From Nipponacmea schrenckii (taxonomy: Eukaryota; Mollusca; Gastropoda; Lottiidae): a stretch of 64,000 nucleotides of DNA. Shown here piece by piece: positions 56,285 through 64,000 of this stretch. Where the stretch lies: the NCBI GenBank assembly GCA_030562195.1, contig CM060200.1, positions 15,066,001 to 15,130,000 of the forward strand. The letters are read 5' to 3'. The stretch's first letter is position 1; every line of letters starts with the position of its first letter. The notes under the pieces were generated by a model. The model did no database searches. It had not been told where the DNA came from and saw only the letters and a program-made list of their open reading frames with translations. The position numbers and the translations under genes were made by a program.

Positions 56285-56953
56285 AAGAAAATAAAATCGA
56301 AAATACATAATATCTCAATATACAATTCGTCTGAAATACTAAAAATACACAAGTACATGTGTATCAAATGGACAGAGATATGTTCCGGCGATCAAGTACA
56401 TGACCACAAATAAATATACAATACTCCACGTACAATTTGTTTAAAAATACACAAGTACATGTGCATGAATGGACAGATTTTCAACCTACAATTTGTTTAT
56501 AAAATGGATGTAATATATAGTTCCCGCGGCCATGCACACGACCGCAAAAAATCTTTAAACTGAAAATATCTTCGAATACTCGAATGCAAAACGAATTATG
56601 TTGTCGAATAGTCAATGGTAAAAAATCACTCTTCGTCTGAGAGACGTCATCATTTATGCATTTTACGTCACTGATATTTTGACTTAGGTAAAATTATGTA
56701 CGTAAGTATGAAACTATACTTACGCATGTTTTAGTGAAACGGACATAAGTAAATACTTACGTTAAGCGTAAGTATAAAACATACGTAAATACTTACGGAC
56801 CTTAGTGAAACGGGGGCCAGGGACGCCATAGCATGGCTATCCCTTAACTATACGGAACCTGCCGTAATCCTGTCTGACTCACTAAGTAGCCTTCAGTCTA
56901 TTTCTAACAATTTTTCTAATTGTAGGTCAGAAGTTTTAACGAACATCCGAAGT

Positions 56954-57565
56954 ATGATTCACAACTACCAAACCAACAACAACCACCAGATCGAACTATC
57001 ATTGATCCCGTCGCACGTCTTCATCCCGGGAAACGAACAAGCTGACCGTGTTGCCGAGGACAGTTTGGGTCTGGAGAATATCGAGCCTGTAAAATTCTCG
57101 TATGAAGAATTTTGCAGTCTCGTGTCCTCTAAGATCAACCAGAAATGGGACGACATGCTAAGGAACCTCAACACCGATAGATACCAGATTGATCCGAAGA
57201 TACCAAACCAAACCAAAATTAACCATCCATCTGTAGCCATCTGCAAATTGGTAACCAGACTACGCACCAACCATGTCATGCGAGACCATCAGTTCAATGC
57301 CATTAAATGCCGATGCGGACACGTTGCCACCAGGACGCATCTTCTCATTCAATGCACCGAATTGAAACCAAGCAAACCAAAACAAACCAAACCAACAACA
57401 ACCAATAATAAATATTATGATCACAACGAGTTTTGGAAGAATGAGAAGACTGAGTTACTCACGCCACACCATCCAAGACTGAGTTACACCGCCATGTCAT
57501 TCGACCCGACCAGATCTGAAAATTTATCAACAACCAAACCAAACCAACAGCACAGAACCATCTAA
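56954..57565 (+). pseudogene. Second copy of the LINE RNase H/C-terminal fragment
   Basis: A 203-codon frame identical to 55337-55866 for its first 176 residues, but with the longer natural end (AMSFDPTRSENLSTTKPNQ). It shows that the C-terminus in the 55-kb copy was removed by the 440-bp deletion. About 90 bp after its stop the sequence has the 3' UTR-like CTACCTACCTACC and then the CGAATAACG minisatellite. Confidence 0.85.
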
Positions 57566-57779
57566 TCTGAACCAATCCAACCACCAACTACTACGAATAT
57601 CAACAACTACCTAGTTTGCGATATCAGCAATTGCTGGAAGCGAACGTTAACTCGCCATTTACCTACCTACCTACCATCTGTATATTAGAAATTCTAAATG
57701 AGGAGCCATTTTCGTTAATTAATTCTACGTGAATACTTGATTTAGTTGGACAATGGAGACTGCAGGAGAATAAAAGGCC

Positions 57780-58190
57780 AGGTTGATCAATCAATAGCGA
57801 ATATCCTGCTCTTGGTGCTTACAAAAGAACGAATAACGAAAAACAAATAACGACAAACGACAAACGAAAAGCGAGAAACAAACAAAAAACGAAAGCAAAA
57901 AAGCCAATAACCAATAACGAAAAACAAAAAACGAATAACAAACACAAATAACGAAAAGCGAATATCCCCCTCTTGGTGCTTACAAAGGATCGAATAACAA
58001 ATATCATAGCCTCAGTTTCTTTTTATAAATCCCAATTTTCAAAGTCAAAGTCATTTAAATATCTAGAAGTGCTATAATAACGAATTACGAAAAACGAATA
58101 ACGAAAATCGAATAACGGACACGAATAGTGAATATCCCCCTCTTGGTGCTTATAAAAGAACGAAAAAAGCGAACAACGAATAACGAGAAA
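57780..58190 (+). repeat. CGAATAACGAAAAACG minisatellite with CCCCCTCTTGGTGCTTA blocks
   Basis: Short irregular AACGAATAACGA-type words are punctuated by GCGAATATCCCCCTCTTGG and TGCTTACAAAAGAACG at about 57795, 57958 and 58130. The same DNA lies at 55870-56140 and 63850-64000. Confidence 0.8.
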
Positions 58191-58191
58191 C

Positions 58192-58305
58192 GAATAATAA
58201 TAATAATAATAATAATAAACTCTTTATTTTACATGGGTCAGAATTAAGCCCAATACACAAGGACATGGTCCTGTCTCACATTCAGCCCATGGGGCAATAC
58301 ATTGG

Positions 58306-58340
<35 letters not shown>

Positions 58341-58962
58341 AAATAAAATCGAAAATACATAATATCTCAATATACAATTCGTCTGACATACTAAAAATAC
58401 ACAAGTACATGTGTATCAAATGGACAGAGATATGTTCCGGCGATCAAGTACATGACCACAAATAAATATACAATACTCCACGTACAATTTTTTTAAAAAT
58501 ACACAAGTACATGTGCATGAATGGACAGATTTTCAACCTACAATTTGTTTATAAAATGGATGTAATATATAGTTCCCGCGGCCATGCACACGACCGCAAA
58601 AAATCACGTATTATTTCAACGTACAATTTATTTTCAAATACACAATTACAATGTGTAAATAATGGACAGATTTATCTTCCGGCGATCAAGTACATGACAG
58701 CAAAAACCATATATCATTTCAATGTACAATTAGTTTTAAAATACACAAGTACATGTGTATAAAATGGACAGATTCATCATTCTGCGATCAAGTACATGAC
58801 CACAAAAACCAAGGAATAGACAAGTACATCTGCATGAGACGATCAGACATCAAAACATACATATAAAAAAAAAAAAAAAAAAGAAAAAAAGAATTGCCAA
58901 AGCGTCAGTGCATGTGCTGCGAGCGGGCTACCCAACCCTACTCCATTTTATGTTCTTATTTT
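58192..58962 (+). repeat. Dispersed repeat T, most complete copy
   Basis: (TAA)n at 58195, TTTATTTTACATGGGTCAG, a ~35-base A-rich tract at 58305, four to five ~110-bp ACAAGTACATG subunits, a second A-tract (58863) and the closing CTACCCAACCCTACTCC at 58928. The partial copy at 56130-56549 belongs to the tandem duplication. The last two subunits overlap the 3' end shared by LINE-A and LINE-B. Confidence 0.8.
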
Positions 58963-59337
58963 CTATGGAGGGGGAGGTAGGATTTGTCCTTGCTCAAGAC
59001 CAGCTTTAAGGATGTTTACTCATCCCCCGACAGTAGTAATTTAGTTTTTCAAAATGGTTCAAGTTAGGCCAAAATAGAATTGTTGGTGGTGATATACCTG
59101 TGGGAAAGGGAAAAATAAAATTAATAAATTACTTAAATCATTAAATCATGGAGAAACACAATTGTTAAGATAGCCATCAGCAAGTAAGCCTATAGTTGGT
59201 GAAAAGAATACCCGTGTAACAGGAAGTATGCTTATGTTAATGAAAGATTACCAAGAATCATCCTTCGAAAAGTCTTAAAATCTGATGCTGATTTAATATT
59301 TTCGTCTAGACCATTCCATAAAATTGATCCTTTGTAT

Positions 59338-62023
59338 TTAATACTTTTTTTTAATCAAATTGATTCGTGGTTTTTGCACCACAAGTTTTGAATTTATGCT
59401 AGAATAAGGCGTCTGTTTATAGCTAAAGAGGCTTGAAAGGTAGGAAGGAGACAAGTTGTTCAGAATTTTATGCATAAATTTATACGAATTAAAATTATGC
59501 CTGGTTTTAATGTCAAAAATATTAAGCCTTTTAAGATTCAGTGACAAATCAGTTTTATACTTAAAACCCAAGAATTAATCTAAAAGCAATTTTTTTGTTG
59601 CCTGTGTAAAATATCGGCCGATGCAATGTCGTGCGAATCCCAAATAGTTGAACAATAATCCAAATATGGTTGAAAGTGACATTTATAAAAAATAGATCTA
59701 TATTTTTCAGGCATGATCTTTCTTAACTGTCGCAGTTGAAATAACTTAGTATTTAAAATTTTTGCAACGAACTTTACGTGCGGAGTCCATGAGAGATTTT
59801 GATTCACAGTAACACCTAGTAATTTAAAGTTTTCAACTTGTTCAATAAATTGATTATTAAGTTCAATTGATAAATCTGATGAATATTTTCTTTTTTGAGA
59901 AGTTGTAATTAACATACATTTGGTCTTATTTTCATTTAAAATCATGACATTAAAGGAACACCAGTTTAAGATTGCATCAGTATCTTCTTGCAATTTTAAT
60001 TGTATGTCAGTAACCGATTTACCAGAAGTATAAATCGTAGTATCATCCGCAAAAAGATCACAGTTAGAGTTAATATGCAATGGCAAATCATTAATATAAA
60101 GATTAAACAACAAGGGACCTAAAATTGATCCTTGTGGTACTCCATACTTTATACTTCGAGAAGACGAAAGAGTTCCATTGACGTAACAACGCTGAGTACG
60201 ATTCGACAAGTAACAATTTATGAAGGTTATTAATGCATTCGAAAATTTGTATAGTTTTAGTTTTTCAATAATTATCTCATGGGAAATCAAATCAAATGCT
60301 TTTGTAAAATCAAAGAAAATAGAACCAACCATAAGATTATTATTTACTGCATCATAAACGTTTTCAATTATGTTAGTCAGAGCTGTTTGACAAGAACTAT
60401 TAGACCTAAAACCAGATTGGTGCGAATACAATAACTTATTATTATTTAAGAAATTATTTATATGTTTTGAATAATGTCTTTCAAGTGGTTTAGATACACT
60501 AGATAATACAGAAATTGGTCTATAATTATTAGGATCAGATTTAGCGCCGGATTTATACAGTGGTAAAACTTTTGCTTCTTTGAATTTATCAGGAAATATA
60601 TTTGCATCAATGCATAGATTATATATATGTGTCAAAGGACCACTTAACGTAAAAGCACCATATTTGAGAAATAGAGGATTTAATTTATCTAAACCAGCAC
60701 TTTTGGTTGCATTTAACGAAGACAACTGTTTAAAAACTTCATATTTGTTAATGTAGGGAATCGAACATTCTTCATTAGAATTTAACTTAGAAGTGACAAA
60801 TTCTTCTATTTTATTTACGAAATAACTTTTATCAATATTTCTATGAACATGCTTTTGATTAATCAATTTGGATGCAATATTTGAAAAATGATCATTGACT
60901 ACCTCGGGTTCTAAAGGAATCAGATTAGTTGAATTATTAGCCTTATTAGTTAAGGAGTTGATAACTTTCCAGATATGTTTTGAGTTTTTCTGATCTGAAG
61001 CAAGTTTTATGTTAAACTGCTTTTTGGCTTTATCGATCATTTTAATGACCAAATTTCTACACTTCCGATATTCATCATCTTTGCCTTTCTTTTTCAAACC
61101 GTCTCTTATGCGCATTAATTTTAAAATTTCAGAGTCTAACCAGGGTGACTTTATTTGACACGTTTTAACTTTAATGGTGCATGGGTATTAATTATTGGCT
61201 GGATAATATTATACCAAGATTCTAACGCAATATTGGGGTCAGATTTAGTATAAATTTTATCAAAAGGGGCTGTTGCAAGATCATTATTAAATAAATCTAC
61301 ATCAAAATGTTTCATACTCCGGTAGTAAATATAAACATGCTTAGGTTTTGGAATATGTGCGCCTTTTTTATTCCAGGTAATACAAGTTGGGAAGTGATCA
61401 GATAAACCATATACCGGGACATTAACTTCAGTTATATTACTTTCATTCGAAACGATAACATGATCAATGATAGTGGAAGATGCTTTAGTTACTCGAGTAG
61501 GAACTTTTATAATTTGTTTTAAACTATATAAAGACAGTAAATTATTCCAATTTGAATTTTTTGACACATCAATATTAATATCACCTAACACAATAATTTC
61601 TTTATTTTCGTTCCAAACCTTTTCAGTCATTTTAGCAAATGAGTCTAACCAGCATTTATTAGAATTCGGGTGCCTATAAATGCAACATATTAATAAGGGT
61701 TTAGGTTTAGTGAGATTTATTTCAATCCAAATTGCTTCTATATCAAGCGATTCTAAATCTTCCCGTCTCCTACAATTTAAATGTTCTTTAACAAAAAGTA
61801 GAAGTCCAGCTGAACTAATATTACACTTATTTTTTCTAAATGGCATGTGAAAACCTGGAGTACTGAAATATTTGGTTGGTACAAACGACTTTAGGGGAGT
61901 TTTAGTTAAACCAAAAATGTCAAAATTTGAAATAAGTTGGCAAATTTGAGTCTTTTTATTTACCGCATGGCAAACATTTAAGTAACCAATATAAAGACCC
62001 CGCTCTTTTAAAAAGTTATACAT
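59338..62023 (-). pseudogene. LINE-B ORF2: endonuclease, reverse transcriptase, C-terminus
   Basis: 62023-61151: AP endonuclease (GYLNVCHAVNKKTQICQLIS, IEAIWIEINL, CCIYRHPNSNK, VLGDINIDV, SSTIIDHVIVSN, GLSDHFPTCITW). 61115-59580: RT with ATKSAGLDKLNPLF, NNYRPISVLSSVSKPLERH, SGFRSNSSCQTAL, FFDFTKAFDLISHE, GVPQGSILGPLLFNLYINDL, DLFADDTTIY (catalytic Asp pair) and LLGVTVNQNLSWTPHV. 59571-59338: C-terminal region. Only two frame breaks in 2.7 kb. The full-length protein would be about 900 residues, normal for CR1-type ORF2. Confidence 0.92.
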
Positions 62024-62042
62024 ATTATATGGTTTAAAACAA

Positions 62043-63563
62043 TTAGTAAGATAGACGTCTGGCTGTTGCTGAAAGTGAATTTAAAATACAATTTAATGCC
62101 TGTGAGTTATACCTTAAAGGATAAATAAAAGGATTAGATTTTCTGTTCTGTCTGACAACCGAATCTACAATGATATGAGATAAAATATTAGTTCCAAAAT
62201 TATTTAAATGAACACCATCTTGCACCAAAACTTCACGAGGGGACCTACAAATGAAAGAATCGTAAATATTAATATACTGACATCTATTGTCATGACAAAA
62301 CTGCCGTAGAAAATAGTTAAATTTTTGGGACCGCATCTGGAAATTAAAAGGATTAATTCGAGGGATTACAGAACATACAAATATATTAATATCGTTATAG
62401 TTAGTTAGTAGGTCCTTCAATAAATTCTTATAGTCATTTACACATTGTTGAAAAGTTGCTAATTTCCTGCTTATGTCATTTCCTCCGACAGAGAGCACAA
62501 TGTTTTTGATAGACGTAGCTTCACCAAGTAATTGTAATAATCTCGGTTTAAGTTCGCTAATTGTCGATCCACTGTTGGTATCGATGACACATAATTGTCC
62601 TAAGTTGTCTGATAGTCTTAACGAAGAAAGGGACTTCACAAGAGAACTTCCAATGACTAAGGTTTCGGCACACGCGATGGATCTTTGAATGGGCCGAGTT
62701 GTAAAATCATGAATTTTCTTAATGGCTTTAGTTGACTTCTTAAGGTTTTGCTTCTTTATAAGTTCATTAACTTTATCAAAATTTATAGGTTGAGTAGGTT
62801 TAACAGTGGGAACTGGCACTGGTATCGGACCTGAGACCGCAGATAGTTTCTTGGTTAAGTCATTGATTTGATCCGAGAGTCGCAAAATTTCAATTGACAT
62901 CTTCTCTATGGCGGCTTCGCACTTTGATTTTTCAGTTGTACAGAAAGGAAAATCAGTTTGTACACTTACACTGGTATTTAGTTCACAAGTTTGAGTTCCG
63001 ACAGTAGAAAACTTTTGGCTTACACTGGGCACAGAAATCTTGTCCAGATTGTCACTTATTTCAGGATTAGATGGAATAAACTTAGAAAACACAATCTCGA
63101 TCCATCTGGAACAGTCTGTACCCTGAACATGGAGTTTATTTTTCTTGTTGTAAAATGTTAACGTAGTACTTAATTGATTAGAAGGAGACAAGGACGAATC
63201 AAAAGTTTTGAAAATTTGGCCATTTAAGGAGTCATCCTTGAACAAAGAATACTGGTTTGAACAAAACTGAAGTATAAGTCTGTACGTTTCTTCCTTTTTA
63301 AATGAAATAACAATAGATTTAGTATAATGCGTATAGTCTGCAATGTCAAAATTAAAATCTGGATGGTTCAAAATAAAGTTTTTCCTTTCCAGACTTAAAA
63401 TGCTGGTCGATGTCGATAAAGTCTTAGTCGGTCGAGATGGAGTTGAATAGTTTGATCTTTTGGAATTGAGGTGTGGAAAGTCTATTTCACTGTCGCTATC
63501 AAAGTCAGAGTCTGAGAAATTACTCAGGAAATCGTTCAGTTCCTTCGAAATACTGTCATTCAT
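62043..63563 (-). CDS. LINE-B ORF1: SGNH hydrolase-like protein
   Basis: The start is taken at MNDSISKELNDFL (63563) because LINE-A's frame begins at the same Met; an in-frame ATG further upstream (63710) has an unrelated hydrophobic lead. The protein is 506 residues. Residues 1-60 are acidic and Ser-rich. About 60-180 form a globular region (TTLTFYNKKNKLHVQG, WIEIVFSKF) seen in other invertebrate LINE ORF1s. A coiled coil follows (AAIEKMSIEILRLSDQIN). From about 300 comes the SGNH domain: LVIGSSLVKSL (nucleophile Ser in GSS), IVLSVGGNDIS (Gly-x-Asn-Asp) and VQDGVHLNNFG (Asp-x-x-His). All catalytic positions are present. Esterase-like ORF1 domains are known in CR1-group LINEs. It ends 19 bp before ORF2. 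Confidence 0.85.
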   Translation of the reverse strand: MNDSISKELNDFLSNFSDSDFDSDSEIDFPHLNSKRSNYSTPSRPTKTLSTSTSILSLERKNFILNHPDFNFDIADYTHYTKSIVISFKKEETYRLILQFCSNQYSLFKDDSLNGQIFKTFDSSLSPSNQLSTTLTFYNKKNKLHVQGTDCSRWIEIVFSKFIPSNPEISDNLDKISVPSVSQKFSTVGTQTCELNTSVSVQTDFPFCTTEKSKCEAAIEKMSIEILRLSDQINDLTKKLSAVSGPIPVPVPTVKPTQPINFDKVNELIKKQNLKKSTKAIKKIHDFTTRPIQRSIACAETLVIGSSLVKSLSSLRLSDNLGQLCVIDTNSGSTISELKPRLLQLLGEATSIKNIVLSVGGNDISRKLATFQQCVNDYKNLLKDLLTNYNDINIFVCSVIPRINPFNFQMRSQKFNYFLRQFCHDNRCQYINIYDSFICRSPREVLVQDGVHLNNFGTNILSHIIVDSVVRQNRKSNPFIYPLRYNSQALNCILNSLSATARRLSY

Positions 63564-63850
63564 TGTGCAAATTTGAAGTAAAATCACAAGGTACAAAAAT
63601 GTTTTCGACGTCGTCAAGTAGATGACGTCACCAAACAAGGCCATCTTTGAAAAAGAAAGCCTTTGCTGGCATACCACAAATTGAAACTTAAAAATCCTTT
63701 GAATAATCACTATATAGATGTTGATTACAGTTCCTCCTTATCCTTGAATGTATTGCAAAAACACTGGGTTTTAAAAATCTAACTGAATTCTCTACTTTTC
63801 GTAAATAAAATTCACTAAAACTAGAGTGGCTTTAGAAGGTCGACTGCTTG

Positions 63851-64000
63851 ACGTGACGTGACATATAGAACGAGAAACAAATAGCGAATATTCCCCTCTT
63901 GGTGCTTACAAAAGAGCGAATTACGAAAAACGAAAAGCGAAAAACTTATAACGAATAACGAGAAACGAATAGCGAATATCCCCCTCGTGGTGCTAATAAA
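63851..64000 (+). repeat. CGAATAACG minisatellite at the window end
   Basis: GCGAATATTCCCCTCTTGG and GCGAATATCCCCCTCGTGG blocks alternate with AACGAATAACGAGAAACG words, as at 57780-58190. It runs off the window. Confidence 0.8.

Larger units (their letters stand above)
54924..58601. repeat. Tandem duplication of ~2 kb (RNase H fragment, spacer, repeat T start)
   Basis: 54924-56549 and 56550-58601 are near-identical in tandem. Copy 1 lacks about 440 bp that copy 2 has at 57490-57933. The join at 56550 and the two outer edges (54924 and 58602) share the tetramer AATC, a microhomology. The unit contains the right end of the 1.48-kb element, the LINE C-terminal fragment, CGAATAACGAAAAACG minisatellite DNA and the first part of repeat T. 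Confidence 0.88.
58680..63850 (-). mobile_element. LINE-B: near full-length SGNH-bearing CR1-like LINE
   Basis: About 5.17 kb, colinear with LINE-A. ORF1 is intact. ORF2 is broken by a 7-bp deletion near 61150 (LINE-A keeps the bases) and a second shift near 59575. It lacks the ISL2EU element. The 5' end (63850) abuts CGAATAGCG-type minisatellite. At the 3' end it merges with repeat T. No clear target-site duplication is seen. Confidence 0.88.

Noticed and set aside
56210..56413. Lys-rich frames over poly(A) tracts (also 58265-58465, 41310-41561)
   Set aside because: They translate repeat T and its A-tracts; no protein is supported.

Overview
The window reads as AT-rich repeat-dense chromosome from an invertebrate animal. 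A marine mollusc, probably a bivalve or gastropod, is the best guess. The reasons are the many CR1/Jockey-like LINEs, an SGNH-bearing LINE ORF1, a Penelope-like element, a Polinton/adintovirus remnant, an ISL2EU DNA transposon, and tandem ~155-bp core-repeat elements built like the bivalve pearl family. Almost every recognisable coding stretch belongs to a mobile element. I see no confident host gene, rRNA, tRNA, CRISPR array or bacterial-style operon. One two-exon hypothetical gene (8125-9426) is the only candidate host gene. A 500-base run of N (40422-40921) is a scaffold gap.

Layout. 1-7587: the 3' part of a Ty3/Gypsy element on the + strand (Gypsy-A), ending in a polypurine tract and a 175-bp LTR. 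A pearl-like core-repeat element sits in its 3' region, and inside that lies a minus-strand Polinton/adintovirus remnant. The Polinton keeps a fibre-like coiled-coil protein, an adenain-like protease, an integrase and a phospholipase-A2-like domain, and its integrase is interrupted by a ~0.9-kb insertion. 8125-9950: hypothetical gene, tandem repeats and a tRNA-derived SINE. 9990-20507: a minus-strand Penelope-like element (SGNH domain, RT, GIY-YIG) between ~1.6-kb direct repeats. The upstream repeat is split by a LINE (LINE-1) with a 14-bp target-site duplication. 20650-29950: minisatellites, a MITE, a second LINE (LINE-2), a LINE ORF1 fragment and an integrase fragment. 31590-40215: a decayed Gypsy element (Gypsy-B) flanked by dispersed repeats and a ~155-bp core-repeat array.

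41164-50995 is a nested stack. A split MITE-like inverted-repeat element contains a ~5.2-kb LINE (LINE-A), and LINE-A contains a 4.43-kb ISL2EU element. A second copy of the LINE (LINE-B, 58680-63850) lacks the ISL2EU, so it preserves the empty target site and fixes the insertion boundaries and the AT duplication to the base. 52422-58601 holds a truncated ISL2EU transposase fused in frame to a LINE RNase H fragment, a 1.48-kb inverted-repeat element with a CAG duplication, and a ~2-kb tandem duplication with a short microhomology at its junction.

Functionally the window is a record of successive transposition. Most elements carry stops or frameshifts. Several of these fall in homopolymer runs, so some may be assembly errors. 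LINE-B ORF1 is the longest intact reading frame. Family-level calls come from motifs read by eye; no database search was possible.
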